Shown piece after piece: positions 1-13,600 of a stretch of DNA of 64,000 bases. The DNA is from Cyanophora paradoxa (lineage: Eukaryota; Glaucocystophyceae; Cyanophorales; Cyanophoraceae): the NCBI GenBank assembly GCA_004431415.1, contig QPMI01000515.1, positions 62,001 through 126,000 on the forward strand, read 5' to 3'. Each line of letters starts with the position of its first letter. Position 1 is the first letter of the stretch. Both the position numbers and the translations under genes were made by a program. Under the pieces are notes generated by a model. The model had not been told where the DNA came from and did no database searches. It was given only the letters and a program-made list of their open reading frames with translations.

Positions 1-2
1 AG

Positions 3-42
3 ATGTGGAAACCACTCTTGAGTATCGATATCCCCCTCCTCT
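3..42 (+). CDS. Possible first exon of gene 1 (signal-peptide-like start)
   Basis: An ATG at base 3 opens a hydrophobic stretch beginning MWKPLLSIDIPLL and runs into a GTGCG donor at base 43, the donor form used by most introns here. The protein starting near 63,270 also begins with Met-Trp-basic followed by a hydrophobic run. This would fit the signal peptide expected for gene 1, whose extracellular modules start at 653. No exon connecting 42 to 653 could be confirmed, and the true start may lie left of the window, so this is only a suggestion. Confidence 0.25.
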
Positions 43-652
43 GTGCGATCTTGCACCTCGGTATCCTTTTTTACCCAGTTTTCATTAATATTCCAGCGCT
101 AGTGCTCAATGTCCGCGAACGATTGTGACCTGGCATGCTCTCGCAGGGCTCTCTCAGACTCTGCCGCCGAGATCGACAGGCACGTGCACGTCTGACCTCG
201 AGGCTCTTGTGCTCTTGCTCCCGCACTTCCCTCTCTAGGCTCCACTCTCTGGAACCTAGTGACTGCATGCGCACCCCACCCCTAGGCCTCCGCCGCGTCC
301 TTCTCGATCCTCTTGTCTGAACTTCAGCTAGCGCTCGTCCTAGATAGCACCCACCTTCTTCTCCGGATCCGGGCTTTTTACTCAACCTTTTCTCTTTGTC
401 TGCCCTTCTTCCTCTTGCCCCCCTTGCCCCCTCCTATATTCCTTTCCTACCAAGTCATACATTGCTTCAAAAGGCCACCCCCCCCCCCCCCCACCCCACC
501 CCACCCCCTCCTCCTCCTCGTCCTCCTCCTCCTTCCCCCCCCCCCCCCCCGCCCGCCCCCTCCACCTGTGCCCTACCTTAAGATATGCTTAATCTGCTTC
601 AGTTGCAATCGCTTCAGCCGTTTCTCCAGTCGCTCTGCTGAGAAGGGCGCAG
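43..652 (+). other. Presumed 5' intron(s) of gene 1 with C/T tract
   Basis: No convincing coding exon was recognised. Bases about 400-560 are almost pure pyrimidine on the + strand, with long C runs and CCCCACCCC-type stretches, like the long introns at 26,589 and 57,504. The segment ends in GGGCGCAG at 652, which serves as the acceptor for the LamG exon. The open frames through this stretch are low-complexity Pro/Leu/Arg translations and are not considered genes. Confidence 0.35.
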
Positions 653-1624
653 TGCTCTCGATCGGAACGCAGGACCAGACTTCTTTCAGCTTCATGAAAC
701 TCAGCCAGTCTACCACTCTGGGCGCTCCTATGACCGTGGAGTTCTGGTGCGTCTGTCTCAAATCGCAATCGTTATATAACGCATGACCAGGATGCGCATC
801 AATGACGTCGCTCATCTCGGGAGTACATGGCCCTATCTGATGATACAGCACAACTATCCAGAGCCACCCGACCTTGTCACGGACAGCTCGCGAAAATGGA
901 ATGATGGATGGGGGATCGTCTGGAGAACCGAAAGCGCATATCCGGAAGGAACGTACATGCTAATTGCAAGAGGCATGAATAACCAACCTACAAACGATTG
1001 GTGTGAGACTCGGGTGGTCGCACCAAACGGATTCAGCTCAGACGTTTATTTTACGTCAGCTGTGGTCCGCTGCTTCCGCTCTTGCGCATGCAATTATCCA
1101 CCTTCGCCCCCGCCTTACACATACATCTTACCTACAACGCGCGCAGCAAGGCGTGTGGCGGCACTACGCGGTGCGCGCGCGTGTTTCTTTATTGTATCTG
1201 TCTTGGAATGCAGCGAATGCAAGCTTGCCATTTCACAGCTTTCCTTGTCCGCTGACGGAACATTGTCGTTCTACATAAACGGCGTATCCAAAGGCTCGAC
1301 TACCGTAGTTCATTGCAGCGGCGATAATGGCGGGCCCATAACGAACTATCTCGTCATTCCGACTATATCGCGGGCGACGACTGCTTTCGGCATCGGTGCT
1401 TGGGCCTTCGCCCCGATGGCTGAAGTTGATCTTTCCGGTGCGACGCGCTGTAAATATGCAACGGGCGGTCGTGGGTCGGATCTCTTTGAATGATCTGCGA
1501 GTGGGCAGAAATTAGAGCGTGGTCCGTCGCGCGCTCGGCCACGGAGATCGCGGCGAGCTGGGCAACCACCGTGGACCCCGCCTCGTCGGGTCTCGTCATC
1601 TACTTCCCCTTGGCCGGAGACTAC
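653..1624 (+). CDS. Gene 1 exons: LamG/concanavalin-like domain
   Basis: Exons 653-746, 791-1043, about 1212-1437 and 1509-1624. The first carries a stretch reading LSQSTTLGAPMTVEFW, the next a Trp-rich segment, the third DGTLSFYINGVSKGS and the fourth EIRAWSVARSATEI. 'Mtvefw', 'lyiNG..kGs' and 'eiRiW..aRs..eI' are hallmarks of LamG_3-type concanavalin A-like jelly-roll domains, which bind carbohydrate or protein ligands outside the cell. The splice 746/791 restores a Trp codon across the junction, and the junction into 1509 restores Glu. The 1044-1211 intron borders are the least certain. Placement at the N-terminal end suggests a ligand-binding tip. Confidence 0.7.
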
Positions 1625-4600
1625 GTGAGCCGCATCGACCGCGCCCTGCTCGCGCCCCTCCATCATGATCATGATCACGACTGAATTGCGCGCGCGCGTC
1701 GTAGAACGGATATGCCAACGGTGTCGGGACTGCATTGCAGAAGCTTTCCTGGCAATTCACATTCGAGACATACAGTTGGATCCCACCCGCTATGATGTTT
1801 CCCCCGAGCACGCCAGGGACCCCCTGGTCCAACGTCAACACGAACATGGACGCCAACAACGGGATGTATGCCACGGTGTACTGGGGTCCTTCAGACCCTC
1901 AAGGCTCCGCAATCACGAAGGTACGAACGCTCGGGTATTTGTGGCTGCGCATGCTGTTCCTCTCAGACTCTGCCCGATGGGAATGCAGTACACTCTGACC
2001 ACTTCCATCAACAACAACGGGTACACGTCCTGCGCGTTCAACCGGTTCACTTCCGGGGCTGAGGACCTGTGGGGCACCCCGACGTCGCTCGGCCGCTACA
2101 TGTGCCCCGGTCCGCGCGCTGCTGTAGCGTTTCTGCACGCTTGCTTTCAGCACTTCAGCTCTGATTCGCTCTTGAATTTCTTAGGTTGGACCTACAGCTT
2201 CTCTGTCACGGCTGCAAATGGGATAGGGACGAGTGGAGCATCCGGCACGCACACATATACGGCCCCCAGTGCGCGCGCGCTTTATATTATCGGGCCGGTG
2301 TGCTTACCTAATAACCTTCGAATTTCCAGTCTACGACAGGAGGCTATGGACGGCCAACGCTCTGGCGGTCTCGGCAATTTCGACAACGTCGGTCAGTGTT
2401 GGAGTCTCCTGGAGCTTGATATACGGCAGGCCGGGCACGCCGGCGTACGCTTCGAACGCTGTCGCCACGACGTGCACGTCGACCAGCTCGCCGAGCGTGA
2501 CGCTGACGAGCACGCGCTCCCTCGCGGCCGAGTCGACGTCGGTCGCGGCGGGGCCGCTGTCGGGATTCCCCGAACTCTCGACCGCGTACACCATTTCGTG
2601 CACGTCGACCATCACGCAGGCCGACGGGCACTCTCTGACCACGTCGGGATCTCAATCGTCTTCCCCTGGTGCCCACCACCGCCTCTCGTCCTACCATAAC
2701 CATGGCGTATCTGAACCTTGCGCGCAGCAAAGACCGTCACTTCTTCGCTCTCCTTTACAGTGTCCGCTGCCTCTGCGACATCTGTCACGACCTCGGCAAT
2801 CAGCTGGACTCTCTCGGCCAGCGGAGCGGCCGGCTCGCCCACATTGAAGACGCTTCTGGTTTCCTGCACAAACAACGGCCTCACGCAGTCGACGACACGC
2901 ACGCTTTCGGTGTCGGGCACGACGTCCGAGGCCGCCGTCACGGTTTCGGGCCTGACGGACACCGCGTCGTACCACACGTACTGCACGGCGACCCTCTCTT
3001 ACTCGTACGCGAGCACTGCAACGGGCACCGCGAATATCATCGGTAAGTACTGAACAGCTTTACATGCTGAATGCTGCGATGATGAGAGCTGCAAACAGTG
3101 CCGGACAAGACCGTGCTGAACAACGCCCTCTCCATGATTGTGTCCCCCTCCTCGATCTCGTCCATCCTCGTCTCCGGCCTGGCGTGGACCCTCACGCCGG
3201 GCCTGTTCAGCACGCCGTCCTACCCGAGCCTCACCGTCGCCTGCACATGGAACGGCGAGACTCGATCCGCCGCGCTCACGGGCATAGCTCCCGTGTCCCG
3301 GTCGGCCCAGTCCTTCAATGTCAGCGGCTTCAGACCGAGCACCACGTCCTACCGCGTCAACTGCTCTGCGACTCTCCTGTACTCGAGCGGCGGCCCTGCG
3401 AGGGCGTCCAACGCGACCAACTCGACCGCCGGTGCGCCGGCTGCTCCGGCACTGGCGCTGACACCTGCGGCGCACCGACACTTTACTTGCGCAGCCCAGT
3501 ACTGCGTCCAGACGGCAATGACTACGCTGTGCCCTGGAGTGTCGGGCCTGCCCATGAACTCGACTCTCCTCCCGGTGTCCAGCTCGTGGTCGAACGCGTC
3601 GTCTTTCGAGTGCCTCTTGCCGTTCTACAACACGACGTCAGTCTTCTGCGCCACTTCGGACGACGCGCCGCAGTACCTGTGGGAGTCTACAAACAAGCCT
3701 CTGGTTCCAAACTCGCTGCTGACCTCGACGTCGTGGGTCGTTCCCGCGTACCGAACTGCCAGCCTGTACCGCTGCATCTCCCGGCTTGTCTTCCAAGGAG
3801 TGGGCTTCCAAGATGCCATGACGAGGCTAATCGAGCAAGCTTCGCCGACGACGTGCATTGTTCCCGCGGGTAAAAAATTTCCTGCCTCAATTGCAAGCGT
3901 GCACGTGCACGGACGAGACGAGGGGCGCTGACTGGCGCCTCCACAGCGCCCGCACGGTGGGTGCAAGGGGACGCGCTGCAGTTTACCGTCGCGGCGACGT
4001 CGACGACCTCGGTCGCGACGTCCGCCGTCGCTTGGGCTCTGCCCTCCGAGGGCGCCATCGACACGCCCATCTACGGCAACCTCACCCTGACGTGCACCGG
4101 CAACGGCGTCACTCGGTCAGCCACGTACGGCCCCGTCACGCCGGGTAGCTTCTCCGCTCCCGCCTTCACGATAGCTGGGTTCCCCGAGGAGCCTTTTGCG
4201 TACTCCATTGCCTGCACGGCCTCCCTCCCGTACGAGCCAGCAAGCACGGCCACCGCAACAAAAACAGTGTCGTCTCTGGCCGGTGCGCATTTCAGCTGCA
4301 GATGCAAAGCTGTTTCGAAATCAGTACGTTAACTCTTGCTCTCAACAGCGCGGTCGGTGACGAGCCCGCTTTCCTTTGAGATTCGAGTCTCGAACGCATC
4401 GGCGGGCGCGATTACGACAAGCGAGGTCTCCTGGTCCCTGTCGGCCGGCGGCGCCGCTGACTCGCCGGCCTACTCCGGCCTTCGGCTTTCGTGCACCAGC
4501 GATGGGCAGACCGAGACGAGCGTAGTTCTAGATGAAAACCTGCCGCGGCCCGGCTCGGCGTCGGCAACCAACGTGACTGTGTCTGGTTTGCCAGACATGT

Positions 4601-7600
4601 CCTTCTTCAATGTTATCGTAAATTGTACAGCGATGCTGCACTACTCCAACTCGGGCGTAGCCAGTGGAACGGCGCGGATCGTTGGTGAGCACAGGGAGCA
4701 GGAGCCTGCTTTCATTGTGCTTCAGGCGGTGCGGCTGACAGTGCTTGGCAGACTTGGTCGACTCGCGCGCGATTGGCCTGTGGACTTCGACCGCGACTGC
4801 TCAGGAAGCGTACGACGCCGGAGGGCTTCGGCACAGGATCGCGCTTTCCACCCCAGCTGTACTCGTGAACGGTGCCATGGATCGATCTTGCAACCCGTTT
4901 TCGACTCTGTTAACGTTTCGCCTTTGAAACGCGGGTGCAGCGGAGGGCAGCGTGCTCTCCGTGGCGGTGGACGTGGGGTCGGGCGAGGCCCGATCCTTGC
5001 CTCTGGAGCTGTCGGGCTCCTGCCTTTTCAACGACAAGGGCTGGATTTTCCGCGGCTTCGGGCGCGCGGCGTTCTTCGTCGCCCATACTGGCGACAGCTT
5101 TGAAGCCATCGACGGCTCGCGCATTCCAGCGGGATCACGGTGTCCCCTCCATTTACATGCGGCACTTTCTCCTTCTGATCACGAACGCTTGCCTCTTCTT
5201 CCTTTATCCTGCAGATACTACGAGTGGGGTCAGTGCATTGCAATGGGTTTTACGCATCCTGCTTCGCGCTGAGCTTACACTCAGGCGGGGACAACTCGAC
5301 ATGCTACGACGTGAACGTGGGCACTGCGGAGCAGATCAGCAGCCGCGCGCGCCGGTCCCCCGTCTCGGTCGTGTTTGGTGGCAAGGTGCTTGATGCATGC
5401 GGACGTGCCTATCGAATCGGTCTGAAGTAGCCCCGCGCGCAGCTGTTCGTTGCAGGTGGGCTGCGGTTCGATGCCGCCACCGGCAGCTACACGCCCACGA
5501 GCTCTATCATGTGCGCTGCCAGCCGCAATGCTCTTTCATGTCTTGGCTGACTGGGCACCGTCGAATGTCCGACCCTCCAGATTCTACGACCCCGCGGCCG
5601 CGGCTACAAGCACAGCCGGCTGGGGCACTCTCATTTCGCACACGGAGTCGGGCGGCCCAAGGACGGACATGGCGCAAGGCGCTGTGTACGGTTCGTGGCC
5701 CAATACGAAAGCATTCGAATTCCGTCGCGGTCTGACTGACCGCTTTGTTCGCGGCAGACGGCAAGCTGTTCTATTTCGGGGTAAGCAGACGTGCACGCGC
5801 GCGCCCGGTCCCCGTTGCAAACACGAGACTTATCCATTTCGCAACATATATAGGGGCGGGACGCGTCGTGGACGCCGACGGACGATCTCTTCTATGCGGA
5901 CCTCACTGGCGCCACGTCGCAGTGGATCACAGTGGCGCAGGTACGATTCGACGGTGACTGTAATATTTGTGGTCCACAGCTCAGACCATTTCCGCTGCAG
6001 AGAGGGGCAGAGGCGCGGCAGGGAGGCGGAGCGTGGGCGTGTGGACCGATGTTCTTCCTCGCGCGCGGCGGCAGCGGTGTGGAGGATGCATTCCTCAGCA
6101 CGGCCCGTGTCGCCAACCTCTCTTCCGTGCATGTTTCGAACGGCCAACAAGTCGGTGCATGCGCGCTGCTCGTTTCTTTCGAATTCGGAGCGCTTTGTAC
6201 TTACGTCAATATTCTTTGCGCCAGTTCTGTTCGACTTGGCTGCCTCGGACATTCCTGGAGGCGAAGGCTCACAGCCAGCGGTCACGGACCTCGAGCTCGA
6301 GCTCCAGTGTGGCAGCTACTTTGTCGGGTCGCAGGCCCCCGGCCTCGTCGTTCGGCTTCGTGCGCCCTTCGCTTTTCACTTTGTCTGCGTCTCGTCTTTA
6401 TTTGTTTGTTGCAGAGGCAAACGTGTCGCCGCTCGGCGTGCTGATGCTGAGCAAGCGCGTCGCCAACTTCACCGACTTCGTTGTCGAGCCCGTCTCTCCC
6501 ACGGCGGTCCGGACGACTCCTCTCTCCTGGGTTCTCACCGAGGACGGCGAGCCCGGCACGCCCTTCTACTCCGGACTCGTTGTCACGTGCTCGACCACGC
6601 ACGAGGGCCGCTCGTGGGAGCGCCAAGTCGTCGTCTCCGACATCCCGGGCGGCGCGTCCGGAATTCCCGACGGATTGATCTTGGACGGGTTCCCCGAATC
6701 ATCGACCTCATACAGCATCGCATGCAACGCGAAGCTGTCCTACTCTGGGCGGTCCGCCATCGGTTTTTCGCAGCCAGCGCTGTCGTCTGCGGGTTCGTGC
6801 TTCCGGCTGCAATTGCAACTGCTTGAAGCTGCTCGAGCTGGTGCTTACCGCCGCTCAGCTAAACGCGTGCTGGCCATCGACGCATTCACACTTCAAGAGG
6901 TCTCCAGCACCTCGGTGCGGACATCGGCGATCAGCTGGACTCTCAGCGCAGACGGTGCTCCCGGCTCGCCCTCGTACAGCTCACTGCGGGTGACGTGCGA
7001 GACGGACGGGTCGACGGCGAGCGCGTCGTTCGACGGCCCCATCGTCCCCGGCTCGACGACGGCGGCGGCCGCTGCGCTGCAGCCGAACGATACGACCGCT
7101 GGCTCCGGCGTTGTTGTCGAGGGCCTTCCGGACACGTCGCTCTTCAACGTGGTCATCGACTGCACGGCGGTCCTTCGCTTCTCGTCGGACGGCGTCGTCT
7201 CGCGATCTTCCCAGCTCATTCGTGCGACGATGCTATGCGCCGCAGCCGCGCCGCAGCAGCTGACTGGCGCGAGCACGCAGTGCTGAGGGCGCAGAGAGGC
7301 GCCACGGTCACGCCGACGGAGTACACAATCAGCTCGCTTCCGGAAGATCAGGAGGGCTCCGCTGGTCTTCAGGGCGGGCTAACCCTGTCGGCTCCACGCC
7401 AGCTGACATCCGGTGCGGGTTGTTTGTCGTGGCTGCTCAAAGTGATCGAATTACACTGGCTCTCATTATAATTAACTTTACTGACCGCTTCGGCAAACGC
7501 GCAGGTCAGGGCCAAGTGACCATCTTCCCCGGCTCGACAACAGCCAGCTGGGCCCCGCTCAATCCGCATCCATCATGTGCATTTAGCGACGGTGGCGCAA

Positions 7601-10600
7601 TTTTTCGCGCAATTGGCTCAAGGGCGCTCTTCGTGGCCCACACGGGCGAACCGTATGACGACGCCGACGGAAATCGCATCCAGCAGGGCGCGCGGTATTA
7701 TGAGTGGGGTGCGCATGCCCCAGCAGAGTGATTAAGCGTTCTTCCAACGTTAAGGAGTGCTCATCAGATGGCGCGAATTCAACGTGCAACGACGTGAACA
7801 TCAGAACGGCGGCAGAGATCAACAGCCGAGCCCGCCGCGGACCCCTGAGCGTGGTATTTGGTGGGAAGGTGCTTGATGCCCGGTCGCTGTCATCACGTAT
7901 CCATCCAAACTTAAGAACACTTTCTCGAAATTGCATCCAGTTGTTTATGGCCGGCGGGTGGCAGTTCGATGCAAGCAGCGGCGGCTTTATCTTATCAAGT
8001 TCACTAATGTCCGCAATTCGCGCTAAATTATCTCATGACCAGCGCATGTGCGCTCGCTGAAACAGTGCGCCGATCAGATACTACGATCCTACAGCTGTGG
8101 ACGGCAGCTGCTGGAGAGTGCTCATCGCTGCCTCTTCTCCTGGCCCCAAGACCGACTCTGCCCAGGGAGCTGTATACGATTCTAAGCTCTTTTACTTCGG
8201 GGTGCGCACGCCAGCTCGACTTGCGAAAGCCGCGGCAGCTTTGATCGACCGCTCTTGTTCCAGGGCCAGGACTCTTCGTTTGAGCCGTCGGCCTCTCTCT
8301 TCTACGCAGACCTCACCGCTTTTACTCCGCAGTGGATCGAGGTGGCTCAGGCGCGTCGTTTGGAATGACTGAAGCTTTGGCCGAAATAACTGATTGTTTT
8401 CTGCAGGGCGGGGCTGCCGGCCGGCACGGCGGGGGCGCTTGGGCATGCGGGAATCTGTTCTTCGTGGCTCGCGGGATGGTGTCCGCGAACGCAACATCAA
8501 GCGAAGTCTCGGGCTTCGCAACCGACGTGCTGTACACTGACCTGTCACCCATCACGTTTAGCGTCAATGAGGGTTAGTCGCAATTGCGTTCTGACAGCGG
8601 CTTTGCTGAATTTATTTTTATATTATATAACGCGTGCTCGCGGTCGCAGTATCCTTTGTGCAGGCTGGTGCTGGCCTCCCGGCAGGATCAGGATCGCAGC
8701 CGGCCGCTCAAGCCGATCTCGAAGGGAAGTGCGGGGCATATTTTGGGGGCTCGGACGTTCCGGGCCGCATTCTGAAAATAGGTGCGCCTGCTCCGCTTAA
8801 GCTTGTCTGTAATTATAAAGCCCGGTCTTTTCCGTGACCTCGCGCATCACAGAGACGAACGTCGCGCCCGACGGATCCGCGCTCGTCAGCAAGCGCGTCC
8901 TGTCGTTCAATGCGTTCTCCGTCCAGGCCGTCTCGCCGACGTCCGTGCGGACGACGGCCCTCTCGTGGACGCTGACGGACGAGGGCTCTGCCGGTACTCC
9001 GTTCTATCGGGACCTGACCGTCACCTGCGCCTTTGGCGAGAACAGCACGCGCTCTGTCGTCATATCTCCCTTGGAGGCGGGCTCGACCGGCGCGCTCCAG
9101 GGCGTGACCGTCGCTGGCTTCCCGGAATCCGACAGCGCGTACGACATCTCCTGCTCGGCCAGCCTCGCGTATTCGGGCCGCTTCTCCACTCAGATAGCAG
9201 CCCCCATCTCCTCAATGTCGAGTGAGCGCCGATGCATTTCTTGTGCGCCGCGGAGCTCGATTTGACGCACAGCGGTCCCGCAGTCCGAACGGTCACGCAA
9301 GTCAACCCGTTCTTAATCACGCTGCTCGACAGAACGACGGTACAGACCTCGGTAATCACTTGGGCGCTCTCCTTCTCGGGCGCTCTGGGCTCTCCATCCT
9401 ACACGAGTCTGAAGCTCACGTGCCTGAACGACGGGGAGGCGCTGTCCGTCCTTAATGCGACGGCGATTCCCGACGGGGCCACGAACTCGACGGCAAACTT
9501 TACTGTCGACGGGCTGCCGGACACAGAGTGGTTCGACGTCTCGTGCACGGTGACGATTCTGTACGGCGACGGGAGATACACGGCAAGCGGCACAAGCGTT
9601 CTCTCCCGTGCGCACGAGCGTTTATTTTTGGATTACCCATCCATTCCCAAAGTGATCCCTGTCGCAGCTCGCCCTCGGACTGTATACCTGACGCGGGTTT
9701 CCATAAGCATCCCCGGGGCGCCGAACGAGGTCCGGCGCCGGGCATCGCTCGTTTCCCCGCAGCAGCTGGTTGTGGGTGCGCCTGATATCGATGAATTGAT
9801 ATACAAGTCAAATAATGGCCGAGACGTTCAGCTTAACACGAGCGCAGGTCAAGGCGGCGTGCTCTCTGTTGCTCTGAAGCCTGCATCGAACACTGCAGGC
9901 TGGGCGGCACTGGCGCTCGACCCTTCCTGCGACTTTACCGACGAAGGCTGGGTCTTCCGCGGCTTCGGCTCGAGGTCATTCTTCGTTGCTCACACCGGCG
10001 ACGGCTACGAAGCGGCCAGCATCAGTGGCAACAGCAACGGCACTCGCATCTTGGAGAATGCGCGGTCCGTGCTTCTATTAGTTTTGTGGACGCTCGCCTG
10101 CCTCACAGCTGCGTGCTTCTTTCCGTGCTGTGGACATCGTTCAGCTACTACGAATGGGGTTTGTGCATCTCATCCACATGAGCTCTTGACAGGGACACTC
10201 ATCGCGAAGCAGATGGGGATAATTCGACGTGCAACGACGTGAACGTGGGTACTGTGGAGGAAATCAACAGCCGCGCGCGCCGATCCCCCGTCTCGGTTGT
10301 ATTTGGCGGCAAGGTGCTTGATGCGGGTGTGCCTACCGAATGGGTCTGACTCAGCCCCGCGCGCAGCTGTTTGTGGCGGGCGGGCTGTGGTTCGATGCCG
10401 CCACCGGCAGCTACGCACCCACGAATTCCATCATGTGCGCTGCAGCTGCCTGCCCTGATGCGCCTTTGCATCTCGCGCGTTTGATGGGCTGACCGACCGA
10501 TCTTTCAGATTCTACGACCCCGCGGCCGCGAATTCAAGCGCAGCCGGCTGGGGCACTCTCATTCCGCACACGGAGTCGGGCGGCCCGAGAACAGACATGG

Positions 10601-13600
10601 CGCAAGGCGCAGTGTACGGTCCGTGGCCCGATACGATAGCATTCGAATTCCGTCGCGGTCTGACTGCGCGCTTTGCACGCGGCAGACGGCAAGCTGTTTT
10701 ATTTCGGGGTAAGCACCGAGCACGTCCGGCACCCGTCGCAAACACGAAACTTATCCATGTGGCGACACAGGGGCGGGACGCGTCGTGGACGCCGACAGAC
10801 GATCTTTTCTACGCGGACCTCAACGGCGCCACCTCGCATGCGCAGTGGGTCGCCCTTGTCCAGGCCCGCCCTTTTCGCGCTCTCCATCTCCATCCTTTGA
10901 GACTCGAGCGAACTTGCCGCTGAGCGTTTGCGCACAGAGTGGAGCCGAGGCGCGGCAGGGAGGCGGCGCGTGGACGTGCGGTCCGCTGCTTTTCTTGGCG
11001 CGCGGCAGTAGCGGCATAGACGGCGGTTTCGTGCCGAGCGCCATCTACGCAAACCTGTCGACGGTGTCAATCCAGAACACGTCCGCTGCAGGTACTCACG
11101 TCGGCCTATCTGGAAAAGAGCTGCCTTGAATAAGCTGTCTTGCTGATTGCTTTCGATTAGGCGTGCTCCTCTTTTCGAAAGCAGTCGGGAACGTGCCTGT
11201 CGGAGAGCTCTCACAGGTCGCGTCAATGGAATCTGCGGGCCGATGCGGAGCCTATTTTATGAACACGAAGGACAGCACAGCAATATTGAAGCTAGGTTTG
11301 TTGAATCCATCGGAGGTTTCTCATCGCCGACCCTTCTCGCTGATGCGTGCTGGTGCAGAGGCCAACGTTCTTTTCACCGGTCTGCCGGATAGCAACAAGC
11401 GCGTCACAACGATCAACGCCTTTACAGTTACTCCGACCTCGAGCTCCTCCGTCCGCACGTCGGCATTCAGCTGGCGCCTGTCCATCACCGGCGATGCCGG
11501 GACGCCGGAGTTTGTCGGGATGACAGTAACGTGCTCCATTCTCAGCCTCGCCCAGAGCCGGTCGGCGTTCGTCGGAGAGATTCCCACGGCCAGCATCCGA
11601 CTCGCTGCAGTGGAGGTGGTAGGATTGCCGGAGCGGGCGGAATCCCTGCCCATCGTGTGCACGGCCGAACTGGTTTTCTACGGAGGCAGCGTGACAAGGG
11701 ACTCGGCAGCTGTCGCCTCGATCCCGGGTATCGCTTTCTCGCTCGTGCTCTTTTCGTTTAGATACTAATTCGTGCACAGCGCGAAACGTAACAAGCATCG
11801 AGCTGCTCAGCGTTGTTGCTAGATCTACGACTTCCGTCCAGGCCCCAGCTCTGGCCATTAACTGGACCCTGTCGGCGGCGGGCGATGCCAACTCGCCGGC
11901 CTACACAAGCCTGACATTGACGTGCACGGGGATGAACGTGACGCAGTCGTCTGTCGTGCCTGCCTCGGAGCTGCAGCCGGCTTCAACATCATACAACGCT
12001 TCCATTTCCGTCGGAGGGCTGCCCGAGTCCTCCAGCTCGTACCCAATCACATGCACGGCTAGCATCGCTTTCTTTGGAGGCGCAAGCATGGCAGTCAGCA
12101 CCGAACTCACGCTTCAATCCATGCCTTGTGCGTGTCACTTATTATATAATCACATAAGCTTTAATTTTATTTCTCAACGACATCCGTGAACCGCGCACCG
12201 CAGCGAAGCAAGTTTCGGCCCTTGGCCACTTTGACATACTGGTCAACAGCTCCACCTCAATAACGACTTCTCCCATCTCCTGGATGCTCTCAGCAGCCGG
12301 CCAGCCGGGAACGCCCAGCTACCGCAGTCTTTTTCTCGTGTGCTTGAACGGGAACTACACGGCCAGCGCAAAATACTACAGTTCCATTCCAGACGGGGCC
12401 ACAAGGACAGACGCGGGCATCTATTTGAACGGGCTGTTCGACACTGCTAATCATCATGTTTACTGCACTACTGAGATGGAGTTCGCTTCAAATGAGACGC
12501 GTTCAGGAGAAGCGTCCTTGATTGGTGCGCAATTGTTACAGACCCCTATCTTTTAACATCCTTCATAGCATACCATTATATATATATTGCTTACCAGTGC
12601 ACCGTTCTCACGTCTCTGATTTTTTTCACCGACAGTGCCGGACAAGGTTGTGGTGAACAACTCCCTCTCCATGGCGGCTGCGCCCTCCTCGATCTCGTCC
12701 ATCCTCGTCTCCGGCCTGGCGTGGACCCTCACGCCCGGCCTCTTCAGCACGCCCTCCTACCCGAACCTCACCGTCGCCTGCACGTGGACCGGCGAGACTC
12801 GGACGGCCGTGCTGCAGGGCATCCCCGACGTGGCCACGTCGGCGCAGGCGATCAACGTCACGGGCTTCACGCCGAGCACGTCGTCGCACCCCGTGAGCTG
12901 CAGCGCGACTCTGTACTACTCGACGGGCGGACCCGCGACGGGTGCCGCCTCAACCGTGTCGACGGCCGGTGCGCGTGCCGCGGGCCGGCGCGCTCGTGGA
13001 ATACGCGCTGACCGCTGCGTGCAGCGACGTACTGCGTGGCGAGCAACGTCACGATGGCGTGCCCTGGCCTGACGGGCCTGGCCATCAACACGACCCTCAT
13101 CCCGTCGTCGACCTCGTGGCACACGACCTCTTACGAGTGCATCCCGCCGGCTTTCGAGACCGTCAGCGTGTCCTGCACGGGGCCCAGGGCGGGCTCGGCG
13201 ACGTACAAGCAGAACAGCACGGCGGGCGCTGTCGCGTCGAACGAGCCGTCGGCGTTCGTGGGTGTGGCCGTGCCGCCGCTGGCGGGGAGCGTGGCGTACC
13301 AGTGTCGGTCCACGCTGCACTATGTCGGGGTCCGCTTCAATGCAACCGCAGCGCATCTTGTGCAGGCAGCCATGTCGACTTGCGCCGTTCCTGCGGGTGC
13401 GCGCTGCCCAGCTGCCATGTCAGGTTCAGAATCCGGATCTGACTGCGTCAACCTGCAGCTCCGGTGCGCTTCGTGGCTGACAACGCACTAGCGTTGACCG
13501 TAACGCCGACCTCAACGACATCCGTTGCAACATCTTCAATCTCGTGGCTGCTGCTGCCTTCGGCCGGCGCGATCGACACCCCTGTGTACGGGAACATGAC

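Noticed and set aside
4750-11295. Module L as a kelch or galactose-oxidase propeller
   Set aside because: Only two FGG-like segments resemble kelch strands. The regular GG spacing of several blades is missing, so no family was assigned.
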